Positions 36,903-46,108 of a DNA stretch of 64,000 bases are shown in pieces; the first letter of the stretch is position 1; each line of letters starts with the position of its first letter. The position numbers and the translations under genes are program-made. The notes under the pieces were generated by a model. That model searched no databases and had not been told where the DNA came from. It saw only the letters and a program-made list of their open reading frames with translations. The DNA is from Rhizobium croatiense (lineage in GTDB: Bacteria; Pseudomonadota; Alphaproteobacteria; Rhizobiales; Rhizobiaceae), in contig NZ_JAILYJ010000007.1 in assembly GCF_019793465.1 (NCBI RefSeq), positions 186,001 through 250,000 of the forward strand, in the 5' to 3' direction.

Positions 36903-38186
36903 GTGGATATGATGACGAAGACCGTCAGTTCCAGCGGCGGGCTGCCCTCGCCCGCGCGCATCGACAATGAAGGGCCGAAAGTGCTGCGGGCCGGTTTCAT
37001 TCCGCTCGTCGATGCGTCGGTGCTGATCGCGGCGGCGGAATTCGGTTTCGCGCAGAAGGAGGGCCTGACGCTCGATCTCGTCAAGGACGTCTCCTGGGCG
37101 AATGTCCGTGACCGCCTGGCATTCCGCCAATTCGATATCGCCCATATGCTGTCGCCGATGCCGGTCGCCTCCATGCTCGGCCTCGGCTCCAATCCCTCGC
37201 CGACGATCACGCCGTTTTCCCTCGGGCGCGGCGGCAATGCGATCACGCTGTCGACGCGGCTCTTCGACAGGATGCGGGATGACGCCGGATTACCGGAAAC
37301 GGCAAGCGCGCTGGATAACGCCCATGCTCTGGCCAAGACGATCGCAGCGATGAAGGCGCGCGGCGAGCCGTTGCCGACCTTCGGGGTCACCTATCCATTC
37401 TCCTCGCACAATTACGAATTCCGCTACTGGCTGGCTGCCGGCGGCATCGATCCCGACAGGCACGTCAAGCTCGTCGTCGTGCCGCCGCCACTGACATCGG
37501 ACGCACTGGCAGCCGGCGCGATCGACGGTTTCTGCGTCGGCGCGCCGTGGAACATGGTCGCCTCGGAGCGCGGCCTCGGACGCATCGTCGCCGCCAAACA
37601 GGATATCTGGCCGTCGGCGCCGGAAAAGGTGATCGGCATGCGGCCGGATTGGGCGGAAAGCCGTCCGGAGACCGTTTCCCGGCTGATCGTGGCGCTCGAC
37701 GCGGCAGCCCGCTGGTGCGACCGGCCGGACAATCACGATGCGCTGGCCGCCGCCCTCGCCGATCCGCGCTATATTGCCGCCCCCGTCGATATCATTCGCC
37801 GCGTTCTCGCCGGCGAATTCAGCCTCGATGGCTGGGGAAACAGGCGCATCATCGCCGATTATTTCCAGTTTCATTCCGGCTTCGCCAATTATCCCCGCCC
37901 GAGCCATGCGCTGTGGATCTATAGCCAGATGATGCGCTGGGGGCAGGCCGAGGCCAGCCTCAACAAGGCGCGGGCCGCCGCCTCCGCCTACCGCCCGGAC
38001 CTTTATCGCACGGCTCTTGGCGAGTCCAACGCACCTGACGACGCCGATATCCGCATCGAAGGCAATGACGAAGGCGACCGCTTCATGGACGGCCACGTCT
38101 TCGATCCGACGGAACTGCCGAACTATGTGGCGAGCTTCGCCGTCAAAAGCGCCCTGCCCTTCGCTCCCCACAGCGATGAGACCTGA
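36903..38186 (+). CDS. nasS: Nitrate sensor NasS (NrtA-like)
   Basis: A 427-residue protein related to the nitrate-binding component of ABC transporters, but without an export signal. The ligand-binding fold starts with LRAGFIPLVDASVLIAAAEFGFA and continues through FDIAHMLSPMPVASMLGL and FCVGAPWNMVASERGLG. As a cytoplasmic sensor it binds nitrate or nitrite and releases NasT. I chose the GTG at 36903 because GGAGGAAACC sits 8 bases upstream, whereas the ATGs at 36909 and 36912 are too far. Nas transport genes of the ABC type are absent, so the sensor role fits. Confidence 0.92.
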   Translation: MDMMTKTVSSSGGLPSPARIDNEGPKVLRAGFIPLVDASVLIAAAEFGFAQKEGLTLDLVKDVSWANVRDRLAFRQFDIAHMLSPMPVASMLGLGSNPSPTITPFSLGRGGNAITLSTRLFDRMRDDAGLPETASALDNAHALAKTIAAMKARGEPLPTFGVTYPFSSHNYEFRYWLAAGGIDPDRHVKLVVVPPPLTSDALAAGAIDGFCVGAPWNMVASERGLGRIVAAKQDIWPSAPEKVIGMRPDWAESRPETVSRLIVALDAAARWCDRPDNHDALAAALADPRYIAAPVDIIRRVLAGEFSLDGWGNRRIIADYFQFHSGFANYPRPSHALWIYSQMMRWGQAEASLNKARAAASAYRPDLYRTALGESNAPDDADIRIEGNDEGDRFMDGHVFDPTELPNYVASFAVKSALPFAPHSDET

Positions 38187-38254
38187 TCCATGCCGACCTG
38201 CACAAAACGCCAGCAAAGTTCGATGCCCGCCATCACCGCAACGCACAAAAGATT

Positions 38255-38286
38255 TGCACGTTTTTCGACAGCCACAAAAACGTGCA
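38255..38286. repeat. Perfect 11-bp inverted repeat upstream of the sigma-54 promoter
   Basis: TGCACGTTTTT (38255-38265) and AAAAACGTGCA (38276-38286) are exact complements around a 10-base spacer. The centre is about 75 bases upstream of the -24 element. It may be an activator site (the TGCAC half-sites recall NtrC sites) or a terminator of nasS. Two further GCACAAAA motifs lie at 38200 and 38243. Confidence 0.6.
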
Positions 38287-38345
38287 GACGGATACCCCTT
38301 ACAAATTCCGTTTCCATTCAATAACTTAAAGCAGAACAGCCAAAC

Positions 38346-38361
38346 TGGCACGCAGTTTGCA
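38346..38361 (+). promoter_or_regulatory. Sigma-54 (RpoN) promoter of narK-nirBD-nasA
   Basis: TGGCACGCAGTTTGCA matches the consensus TGGCACG-N4-TTGCA exactly, with GG and GC ten bases apart as required. Transcription should start near 38372, about 210 bases before the narK start. NtrC would be the expected activator under nitrogen limitation. Confidence 0.9.
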
Positions 38362-38403
38362 AGGCTATCAGCGCACAGGTCAATGGCGATCAGAGCAGTA
38401 TGA

Positions 38404-38526
38404 GAGCGCATTAGGCGCTCGCAGAAGACCAAGAATTCGGCGTCCAACGGCGGGCGCCACCAGCAAAGCTGCTGATCAGGATATTTCGCGCACCTCGTGC
38501 AGCGCAGCCTGACCAGCGGCTTTTTT
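38404..38526 (+). promoter_or_regulatory. NasT-type antitermination leader with intrinsic terminator
   Basis: Three structures follow the promoter. GAGCGC-ATTAG-GCGCTC (38404-38420) is a 6-base-pair hairpin. GGCGTCC-AACGGC-GGGCGCC (38439-38458) has a hexaloop with A at position 1 and G at position 4, the ANTAR-target signature. A 13-base-pair stem with one mismatch (38468-38480 with 38508-38520) is followed by TTTTTTGTTTT, an intrinsic terminator 53 bases before narK. NasT, encoded 1.5 kb upstream, would permit readthrough when nitrate is present. The first loop has five bases, not six, a deviation from consensus. Confidence 0.8.
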
Positions 38527-38579
38527 GTTTTAACCCCCAGCGATGGATTGGCGCGACCTTGTCGGGCCACGGAGAAGCC

Positions 38580-39821
38580 ATGTCTGTCATCGAGAAAGCG
38601 CAGCCCATGTCCGCCGGCGAACCAGCCAAGGCACTGTGGATCTCCACGGTCGCCTTCACCCTCTGTTTTGCCGTCTGGACGATCTTTGCGATCATCGGCG
38701 TCCGCATCAAGCAGGAACTCAACCTCAACGAGGCCGAGTTCGGATTGCTGATCGGCACCCCGGTTCTTACCGGTTCGCTCGTGCGCATCGTCCTCGGCAT
38801 CTGGACGGGGCGTTACGGCGGCCGTCTCGTTTATACGCTGACGATGCTTGCCGCCGCGGTGGCGACTTTTCTGCTCTCCTACGCCCACACCTATACGCAG
38901 ATGCTGATCGCCGGCCTCGGCGTCGGGCTTGCCGGCGGCTCCTTCGCAGTCGGCGTCGCTTATGTCTCGCCCTTCTTCCCGGCGGAAAAGCAGGGCACCG
39001 CGCTCGGCATCTTCGGCGCCGGCAATGTCGGCGCGGCCGTGACCAAATTCGCCGCTCCCTTCGTGCTGCTCGCCTGGGGTTGGCAGGCGGTTGCGGAAAT
39101 CTGGGCCGTCTGTCTGGCGCTGATGGCCGTCGTCTTCTGGTTCACCACCACCGACGATCCGGCCTTCCGTCTTCGCCGCGAGCGCGGCGTCGCCTCCAAG
39201 AGCCTTGCCCAGGAATTCGCGCCACTGCAGAACGTCCAGGTCTGGCGCTTCTCGCTCTATTATTTCTTCGCCTTCGGCGGCTTCGTCGCCCTGTCGCTGT
39301 GGCTGCCGCGCTATCTGGTCGGCGTCTACGGCTTCAGCCTCGAAACTGCCGGCATGATCGCGGCGGCCTACTCGATCCCGGGCAGCGTCTTCCGCGCCTT
39401 CGGCGGCGTGCTGTCGGATAAGAAGGGTGCACGCAGCGTGATGTACGCAATGTTTGCCGTGTCGGCCGTGGCCACGCTCATTCTATCGCTGCCGGCTGCG
39501 ACCATCACGCCCGTCATCTTCATCGTCGTCATCTTCGTGCTCGGTTTCTTCATGAGCCTCGGCAAGGCTGCCGTCTACAAGCACATCCCGGCCTACTATG
39601 CCGACAGCGTCGGCGCCGTCGGCGGCGTCGTCGGCATGATGGGCGGTCTCGGCGGCTTCATCCTGCCGATCGCCTTCGGCCTCCTCAAGGACATGACCGG
39701 CCTCTGGTCCAGCTGCTTCCTGCTGCTCTTCGCAATCGTGGCGATTTCGCTGATCTGGATGCACCTGTCCGTCAAGCAACTGTCGCGCCAGGGGCACTCC
39801 GCCCCCATGGCTGCAACCTGA
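38580..39821 (+). CDS. narK: Nitrate/nitrite MFS transporter (NarK/NasA type)
   Basis: A 413-residue member of the nitrate-nitrite porter family with 12 predicted membrane helices. The first helix region reads LWISTVAFTLCFAVWTIFAIIG; the family's nitrate signatures appear as GAGNVGAAVTKFAAPF in helix 5 and GMMGGLGGFILPIAFG in helix 11. The gene brings nitrate in for assimilation by the downstream enzymes. I chose the ATG at 38580 with GGAGAAG immediately upstream; an ATG at 38559 would add seven residues. Starts the narK-nirB-nirD-nasA operon. Confidence 0.94.
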   Translation: MSVIEKAQPMSAGEPAKALWISTVAFTLCFAVWTIFAIIGVRIKQELNLNEAEFGLLIGTPVLTGSLVRIVLGIWTGRYGGRLVYTLTMLAAAVATFLLSYAHTYTQMLIAGLGVGLAGGSFAVGVAYVSPFFPAEKQGTALGIFGAGNVGAAVTKFAAPFVLLAWGWQAVAEIWAVCLALMAVVFWFTTTDDPAFRLRRERGVASKSLAQEFAPLQNVQVWRFSLYYFFAFGGFVALSLWLPRYLVGVYGFSLETAGMIAAAYSIPGSVFRAFGGVLSDKKGARSVMYAMFAVSAVATLILSLPAATITPVIFIVVIFVLGFFMSLGKAAVYKHIPAYYADSVGAVGGVVGMMGGLGGFILPIAFGLLKDMTGLWSSCFLLLFAIVAISLIWMHLSVKQLSRQGHSAPMAAT

Positions 39822-39838
39822 TCTAAGGATTTGGAAAT

Positions 39839-42289
39839 ATGACCGAAAAACTCGTCATCATCGGCAATGGCATGGCGCCCGGGCGCATGCTGGAGCACCT
39901 CTTCGAACGGTCGCCCGGACGCTATGACGTCACGATCTTCAACGCCGAGCCGCGCGTCAATTACGACCGCATCATGCTGTCGCCGGTTCTCTCGGGAGAG
40001 AAGGACTACGAGCAGATCATCATTCACGGTGACGGCTGGTACATCAAGCACGGCATCATGCTCTACAAGGGCCACAAGATCGTCAACATCGATCGTGCCG
40101 CCAAGACGGTCACCTCCGACCACGGCGTCACCGAAAGCTACGACAAGCTGGTGATCGCCACCGGTTCCGTGCCCTTCATCATTCCGGTTCCCGGCAAGGA
40201 TCTGCCCGGCGTCATCACCTATCGCGATCTCGACGACGTGCAGGCCATGCTGCTTGCCGCTCAGTCGCGCGAAAAGGCGGTCGTCATCGGCGGCGGTCTG
40301 CTCGGTCTCGAAGCGGCGGCCGGCCTCGCCCAGCGCGGCATGGACGTCACCGTGCTGCACGTCATGCCGACGCTGATGGAGCGCCAGCTCGATCCCGCCG
40401 CCGGCTATCTCTTGCAGAAAGCGGTCGAGGAACGCGGCATCAAGGTCATCTGCAAGGCCAACACCAAGGCGATCCTCGGCAACGGCAGGGTCGAAGGCAT
40501 CGAGCTCGACGACGGCCGCATCATCCCGGCAACGCTCGTCGTCATGGCCGTCGGCATTCGCCCAAGCGTCGGCCTGGCGAAAGAGGCCGGCCTTGCGGTC
40601 AATCGCGGCATCGTCGTCGATGCGGGCATGCAGACCTCGGACGGCGACATTTTCGCGCTCGGCGAATGCGCCGAGGTCGGCGGCATGGTCTACGGCCTCG
40701 TCGCGCCGCTTTACGAGATGGCTCGCATTGCCGCAGCACATCTCTCGGACGACCGTTCGCCGGCTTTCGTGCATGCGGACACGCCGACCAAGCTGAAGGT
40801 CACCGGCATCGAACTCTATTCGCTCGGCGATTTCGCCGACGGTGACGACCGCGAGGAGATCGTGCTGCGCGATGCCAGCGCCGGCGTCTACAAGCGCCTG
40901 GTGCTGAAGGACAACAAGATTATCGGCACCGTGCTTTACGGCGAGACCGCCGACGGCGCGTGGTTCAACGATCTGAAGAAGAAGGCGACCGATATTTCGG
41001 AGATGCGCGAGACGCTGATCTTCGGTCAGGCCTATCAGGGAGGGTCGCCGCTGGACCCTATGGCGGCCGTTGCAGCCTTGCCGGATGACGCGGAAATCTG
41101 TGGCTGCAACGGCGTATGCAAGGGCAAGATCACCTCGACGATCACGAGCAAAGGACTGACGTCACTGGACGATGTGCGCGCCCATACCAAGGCGTCCGCC
41201 TCCTGCGGCTCCTGCACCGGCCTCGTCGAACAACTGATGGCGCTGACGCTCGGCGAAGGCTACAATCCGGCCGCCGTGCAACCGATGTGCACCTGCACCG
41301 AACTCGGCCATGACGATGTTCGCCGCCTGATCAAGGCGAAAGGTCTGAAGAGCATTCCCGCCGTCATGCAGGAATTGGAATGGAAGACCTCCTGCGGCTG
41401 CGCCAAGTGTCGCCCGGCGCTCAATTATTATCTCGTCTGCGACTGGCCGGACGAATATGCCGACGACTACCAGTCGCGTTTCATCAATGAGCGCGTCCAC
41501 GCCAACATCCAGAAGGACGGCACCTATTCCGTCGTGCCGCGCATGTGGGGCGGCGTCACCAATTCGAACGAGTTGCGTGCCATCGCCGATGTCGTCGACA
41601 AGTTCGAGATCCCGATGGTGAAGGTGACGGGCGGCCAGCGCATCGACCTGCTCGGCATCGAGAAGGAAGACCTGCCTGCCGTCTGGGCCGATCTCGGCAA
41701 GGCCGGCTTCGTCTCCGGCCAGGCCTATGCCAAGGGCCTGCGTACGGTGAAAACCTGTGTCGGCTCGGACTGGTGCCGTTTCGGCACCCAGGATTCCACC
41801 GGTCTCGGCATCCGCATCGAGAAATTCATGTGGGGCTCATGGACGCCGGCCAAGCTGAAAATGGCCGTGTCCGGCTGCCCGCGCAATTGCGCCGAAGCGA
41901 CCTGCAAGGATATCGGCGTGATCTGCGTGGATTCCGGTTTCGAGATCCATTTCGCCGGCGCTGCCGGTCTCGACATCAAGGGCACCGAGGTGCTCGGCCT
42001 GGTGAAGACCGAGGACGAAGCGCTGGAGCATATCGTGGCGCTGACGCAGATGTATCGCGAGCAGGCCCGCTATCTCGAGCGCATCTACAAATGGGCCAAG
42101 CGCATCGGCCTGGACGAAATCCGCCGCCAGATCATGGACGATGGTGAAAAGCGCAAGGCCTATTACGACCGCTTCGTCTTCTCCCAGAAATTTGCCCAGG
42201 TCGATCCCTGGTCGGAGCGTGTTTCCGGCAAGGACAAACACGAGTTCAAGCCGATGGCGACGATCGGCTATCCGCAGGCTGCCGAGTAA
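39839..42289 (+). CDS. nirB: Assimilatory nitrite reductase large subunit (NirB)
   Basis: An 816-residue NADH-dependent nitrite reductase that converts nitrite to ammonium. Order of domains: FAD/NAD-binding (residues 1-300, LVIIGNGMAPGR and VVIGGGLLGLEAAAGLAQ), two BFD-like [2Fe-2S] domains (about 415-535, with CGCNGVCKGKI, ASCGSCTGLV and SCGCAKCRPAL), then the siroheme/[4Fe-4S] reductase region with CVGSDWCRFG and SGCPRNCAEATC supplying the four cluster cysteines. Lies 17 bases after narK and 10 before nirD. Confidence 0.97.
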   Translation: MTEKLVIIGNGMAPGRMLEHLFERSPGRYDVTIFNAEPRVNYDRIMLSPVLSGEKDYEQIIIHGDGWYIKHGIMLYKGHKIVNIDRAAKTVTSDHGVTESYDKLVIATGSVPFIIPVPGKDLPGVITYRDLDDVQAMLLAAQSREKAVVIGGGLLGLEAAAGLAQRGMDVTVLHVMPTLMERQLDPAAGYLLQKAVEERGIKVICKANTKAILGNGRVEGIELDDGRIIPATLVVMAVGIRPSVGLAKEAGLAVNRGIVVDAGMQTSDGDIFALGECAEVGGMVYGLVAPLYEMARIAAAHLSDDRSPAFVHADTPTKLKVTGIELYSLGDFADGDDREEIVLRDASAGVYKRLVLKDNKIIGTVLYGETADGAWFNDLKKKATDISEMRETLIFGQAYQGGSPLDPMAAVAALPDDAEICGCNGVCKGKITSTITSKGLTSLDDVRAHTKASASCGSCTGLVEQLMALTLGEGYNPAAVQPMCTCTELGHDDVRRLIKAKGLKSIPAVMQELEWKTSCGCAKCRPALNYYLVCDWPDEYADDYQSRFINERVHANIQKDGTYSVVPRMWGGVTNSNELRAIADVVDKFEIPMVKVTGGQRIDLLGIEKEDLPAVWADLGKAGFVSGQAYAKGLRTVKTCVGSDWCRFGTQDSTGLGIRIEKFMWGSWTPAKLKMAVSGCPRNCAEATCKDIGVICVDSGFEIHFAGAAGLDIKGTEVLGLVKTEDEALEHIVALTQMYREQARYLERIYKWAKRIGLDEIRRQIMDDGEKRKAYYDRFVFSQKFAQVDPWSERVSGKDKHEFKPMATIGYPQAAE

Positions 42290-42299
42290 GGAGATGGAC

Positions 42300-42629
42300 A
42301 TGAATTGGATCGCAATCGGTGACATCTCCGATATTCCGCTGCGGGGCGCGCGCTGCGTGAAGACGCCGCAGGGCAAGATCGCCGTCTTCCGCACGGCCGA
42401 AAACGAGGTCTTCGCCATCGAGGATCACTGCCCGCATAAGGGCGGCCCGCTCTCCCAGGGCATCGTGCATGCCAAGGCCGTCACCTGCCCGCTGCACAAC
42501 TGGGTGATCTCGCTGGAAACCGGCAAGGCGCTCGGCGCCGACGAGGGCGCGGTGCGGACCATACCGGTCCGCAACGAGGACGGCGCCCTGTTCATCGCGC
42601 TCGAAAGCCTGTTGATGGCGGCTGAATAA
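42300..42629 (+). CDS. nirD: Nitrite reductase small subunit (NirD), Rieske type
   Basis: A 109-residue Rieske-fold protein that partners NirB. It retains both cluster-binding pairs, HCPHKGGPLSQG and TCPLHNWVI, so it should hold a [2Fe-2S] cluster, unlike many enterobacterial NirD proteins. I chose the ATG at 42300, since TAAGGAG ends 6 bases ahead; an ATG at 42294 would sit directly on that site. The stop overlaps the nasA start by 1 base. Confidence 0.94.
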   Translation: MNWIAIGDISDIPLRGARCVKTPQGKIAVFRTAENEVFAIEDHCPHKGGPLSQGIVHAKAVTCPLHNWVISLETGKALGADEGAVRTIPVRNEDGALFIALESLLMAAE

Positions 42630-45286
42630 TGGCGGCTGAGGTCAAGACCACCTGCCCCTATTGCGGCGTCGGCTGCGGCGTTATCGCTACGGTCGACGAA
42701 GCCGGCGCCGTCAGCGTCAAGGGAGATCCCGAGCATCCGGCGAATTTCGGCCGGCTCTGCTCGAAGGGTTCGGCGCTTGCCGAAACCATCGATCTCGACG
42801 GCCGGCTTCTTTATCCCGAAATCGCAGGCGCACGCAGCGGCTGGGACGAGGCGCTCGATCTGGTCGCCCGGCGTTTCTCCGAAACGATCGCCGAGCACGG
42901 ACCTGATTCCGTCGCCTTCTACGTCTCGGGGCAATTGCTGACTGAAGATTATTACCTCGCCAACAAGCTGATGAAGGGCTTCATCGGTTCGGCCAATATC
43001 GACACCAATTCCAGGCTCTGCATGTCCTCGTCGGTGGCCGGGCATCGCCGCGCCTTCGGCGCCGATACCGTGCCAGGGACCTATGAGGATATCGAGCTTG
43101 CGGATCTCGTGGTGCTCACCGGCTCCAACCTCGCCTGGTGTCATCCCGTCATCTACCAGCGGCTGGCCGCCGCAAAAGCGGCGCGGCCGAACATGCGGAT
43201 CGTCGTCATCGATCCGCGCCGGACGATGACATGCGATATCGCCGACCTGCATCTGGCCATCCGCCCGGACGGGGACGTCGCGCTGTTCATGGGGCTGCTC
43301 GCCCATCTTTCGACAAGCCCAGCGATCGACCAGAATTATATCGCCTCCCATACGGAAGGCTTCGCCGGCGCCTTTGCGGCCGCCGCAGCACTTGATATCA
43401 ACGATCTGCTGGAGCGTACCGGCCTGCCGGCCATGCAGATCCGGGAATTCTTCCGCCTGTTCGAGACGACGTCGAAGGTCGTCACCTGCTACAGCCAGGG
43501 CGTCAACCAATCCTCCTCCGGCACCGACAAGGTCAATACCATCCTCAACTGCCATCTGGCGACCGGCCGCATCGGCCGCCCGGGCATGGGACCGTTCTCG
43601 CTGACCGGCCAGCCGAACGCCATGGGCGGGCGCGAGGTCGGCGGTCTCGCCAACATGCTTGCCGCCCATATGGCAATCGAAAATCCTGAAGACCGCGACC
43701 GCGTTCAGCGCTTTTGGGAATCGCCGGTCATCGCCGCAAAACCCGGTTTGAAAGCGGTCGACATGTTCCGCGCAGTGGCCGAAGGGCGCATCAAGGCGCT
43801 CTGGATCATGGCCACAAATCCTGTCGTCTCGATGCCGGATGCCGATAGCGTCGAAAGCGCGATCGCCGCCTGTCCGTTCGTCGTCGTCTCCGACATACTG
43901 AGAGAGACGGATACGGCCCGGCACGCACAGGTGCTTCTGCCCTCGCTCGGCTGGGGCGAGAAGGACGGCACCGTCACCAATTCCGAACGGCGCATTTCCA
44001 GGCAGCGGCCGTTTCTCGGCATTCCCGGCGATGCCAAGGCCGACTGGTGGCAGCTTGCGGAGGTCGGACGCCGCATGGGATTTGCCGCCGCCTTCGATTT
44101 CGATGCGCCGGCCGAAATCTTCGCCGAACACGCCGCCCTGTCCGCCTTCGAAAACAACGGCAGCCGCGACTTCGACATCGGCGCCCGCGCCGGCATGACC
44201 GGCACCGCCTATGACGAACTGTCACCGTTCCAGTGGCCGCAGCCGGCAGGCAGCGCGCCAGGCGTCACCCGCTTCTTCGCCGATGGCGGTTTCTACAATG
44301 CCGATGGCAAGGCGCGCTTCGTTGCGGTGGAAGCGCCGGCAACCGATCGCACCAATGCCGATTTCCCCTTTACGCTGAATACCGGGCGCATCCGCGACCA
44401 GTGGCACACGATGACGCGAACCGGAAAGAGCGCGCGGCTTTCCGCCCATATCGCCGAACCCTTTGCGGAGATCCATCCGCGCGACGCGATCGAGACCGGT
44501 ATATCGAGCGCCGGCCTCGTCGAGATCGACAGCCCGCATGGCAAGGCGATCGTGCGGGCGCTGGTGACCGATCGCCAGGCGCGCGGCGGCATTTTCGCGC
44601 CGATGCACTGGAACGACCAGTTCGCTGCAAAAGCGCGGATCGACGCCGTGGTCGCGCCGATTACCGATCCCGTTTCCGGTCAGCCGGCGTCAAAGAATGT
44701 TGCCGTCGCCGTGCGGCCCTTCCGCGCCGCGCATTACGGCTTCGCGGTCTCGGCCGTCAAACCGGCCACGCCGGAGGCGGCCTATTGGGCACTGGCAAAA
44801 GCCGAGGGCGGCTGGCGGCTGGAGCTTGCCTTCGAAGGAACCGTCGAGGACTGGACGGCCTGGTGTCGCGCGGTTTTCGCCATTCCCGACGAAATCGAAC
44901 CGCTCGGTTATGCCGACCGGCAGACCGGCGACCTCCGGCTCGCCTTCTTCGACGGCGAGACCCTGCTCGCTGCGCTGTTCCTCGCCCGCGAGCCGGTCGC
45001 CGTGGCGCGCAACTGGGCGATCTCGCAGCTCTCCGCCGCGCATGGTGATTTGAGGAAACGCTTCGCGCTCGTCGCAGGTCGTCCCGGGGCCGGCAGACCG
45101 GATCCGGGCGCTACCGTCTGCTCCTGCTTCAGCGTCGGTGTCAACCAGATCGCCGCTGCCGTGCGCGAGGGATGCCACAGCGTCGAGGCGGTCGGCAAGG
45201 AAACCAGTGCCGGAACCAATTGCGGCTCCTGCCGCGGCGAAATCGGCAGGATCGTCGATCGCTGTCTTGCCGCAGCTGCGGAGTGA
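42629..45286 (+). CDS. nasA: Assimilatory nitrate reductase catalytic subunit
   Basis: An 885-residue molybdopterin oxidoreductase reducing nitrate to nitrite. The N-terminal [4Fe-4S] site is Cys9, Cys12, Cys16 and Cys44. The Mo-bis-MGD domain follows (CMSSSVAGHRRAFGADTVPG, and SQGVNQSSSGTDK). The C-terminal 60 residues form an extra BFD-like [2Fe-2S] domain (CSCFSVGVNQIAAAV through TNCGSCRGEI), as in Klebsiella NasA, which probably takes electrons from a reductase. Also called narB in rhizobial annotation. No cysG siroheme gene follows. Confidence 0.95.
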   Translation: MAAEVKTTCPYCGVGCGVIATVDEAGAVSVKGDPEHPANFGRLCSKGSALAETIDLDGRLLYPEIAGARSGWDEALDLVARRFSETIAEHGPDSVAFYVSGQLLTEDYYLANKLMKGFIGSANIDTNSRLCMSSSVAGHRRAFGADTVPGTYEDIELADLVVLTGSNLAWCHPVIYQRLAAAKAARPNMRIVVIDPRRTMTCDIADLHLAIRPDGDVALFMGLLAHLSTSPAIDQNYIASHTEGFAGAFAAAAALDINDLLERTGLPAMQIREFFRLFETTSKVVTCYSQGVNQSSSGTDKVNTILNCHLATGRIGRPGMGPFSLTGQPNAMGGREVGGLANMLAAHMAIENPEDRDRVQRFWESPVIAAKPGLKAVDMFRAVAEGRIKALWIMATNPVVSMPDADSVESAIAACPFVVVSDILRETDTARHAQVLLPSLGWGEKDGTVTNSERRISRQRPFLGIPGDAKADWWQLAEVGRRMGFAAAFDFDAPAEIFAEHAALSAFENNGSRDFDIGARAGMTGTAYDELSPFQWPQPAGSAPGVTRFFADGGFYNADGKARFVAVEAPATDRTNADFPFTLNTGRIRDQWHTMTRTGKSARLSAHIAEPFAEIHPRDAIETGISSAGLVEIDSPHGKAIVRALVTDRQARGGIFAPMHWNDQFAAKARIDAVVAPITDPVSGQPASKNVAVAVRPFRAAHYGFAVSAVKPATPEAAYWALAKAEGGWRLELAFEGTVEDWTAWCRAVFAIPDEIEPLGYADRQTGDLRLAFFDGETLLAALFLAREPVAVARNWAISQLSAAHGDLRKRFALVAGRPGAGRPDPGATVCSCFSVGVNQIAAAVREGCHSVEAVGKETSAGTNCGSCRGEIGRIVDRCLAAAAE

Positions 45287-45313
45287 AAGGCAGAAACGTT
45301 ACGCGGCCCGAGA

Positions 45314-45991
45314 TCAGGCCGCATTCGGGACGATGAGCATCTTATGGTCGGCCGAGATGCGCACCGAGATCTCATCGTAGGATGACAAGGTCGGATGCGG
45401 CGTCTCCATCTTCTGGTGATGGGTTGCCGTCACCACCATGATATCGGCGCCCGCCGCCTCGCCGGCGATGATGCCGGCTGCGACATCCTCGAACACCAGG
45501 CAGTCCTGGGTGCTGACGCCGAGGCGTTCGGCGCCGAGGATATAGCATTGCGGATCGGGCTTTCCGACCTCGACGTCCTCCGCCGTCACCATGAATTTCG
45601 GCAGCGACAGGCCTGCAGCTTCCAGCCGCCGGCGAGCAAGACGCAAGGGCGAAGAGGTGACGATCGCCCAGCGATCCGGCGGCAGCGAACTCAGGAATGC
45701 CGCCGCACCGGAAATGGCAACAACGTCGCTGACATCGGCGATTTCGGCCTCGGTCACCAATTTGGCTTCATGTTCGGGATCGACGCCCGGCAGGTTCAGC
45801 CGGGCGATCGTGTCGATGCCGCGCGATCCATGCATCTTCGGCAGAAAGTCGGCGACATCGAGCCCTTGACGCCTTGCCCAATCGCTCCATACACGTTCGG
45901 CCGCACGGATCGAATTGAGGATGGTGCCGTCCATATCGAACAGGAAAGCGGCATAAGGCTTCTCGAAGCCACGGGGCATCGGCTGGGACAA
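45314..45991 (-). CDS. HAD-superfamily phosphatase (sugar-phosphatase-like)
   Basis: A 225-residue HAD hydrolase of subclass IA. The four motifs are visible: FLFDMDGTILNS with the nucleophile Asp, VTSSPLRLARRRLEAAG, VGKPDPQCYILGAERLG, and CLVFEDVAAGIIAGEAAG. The sequence resembles phosphatases acting on glycerol-1-phosphate or sugar phosphates; substrate is not determined. It converges on nasA (27 bases between stops). Confidence 0.88.
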   Translation of the reverse strand: MSQPMPRGFEKPYAAFLFDMDGTILNSIRAAERVWSDWARRQGLDVADFLPKMHGSRGIDTIARLNLPGVDPEHEAKLVTEAEIADVSDVVAISGAAAFLSSLPPDRWAIVTSSPLRLARRRLEAAGLSLPKFMVTAEDVEVGKPDPQCYILGAERLGVSTQDCLVFEDVAAGIIAGEAAGADIMVVTATHHQKMETPHPTLSSYDEISVRISADHKMLIVPNAA

Positions 45992-46108
45992 AAGGCTGAA
46001 TCCTTCGGGAGAATAGAGTCGGGTGGCGATCGCTGGACGCGATGAAACGGCAAATCGCCCTGTTTTGCAAGCTTTCGATCGTGGCGGCGACGATGTCGCA
46101 AATCTGCC

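Noticed and set aside
37290..38888. 532-codon open frame on the minus strand
   Set aside because: Antisense to nasS, the sigma-54 leader and the narK start; no family features.
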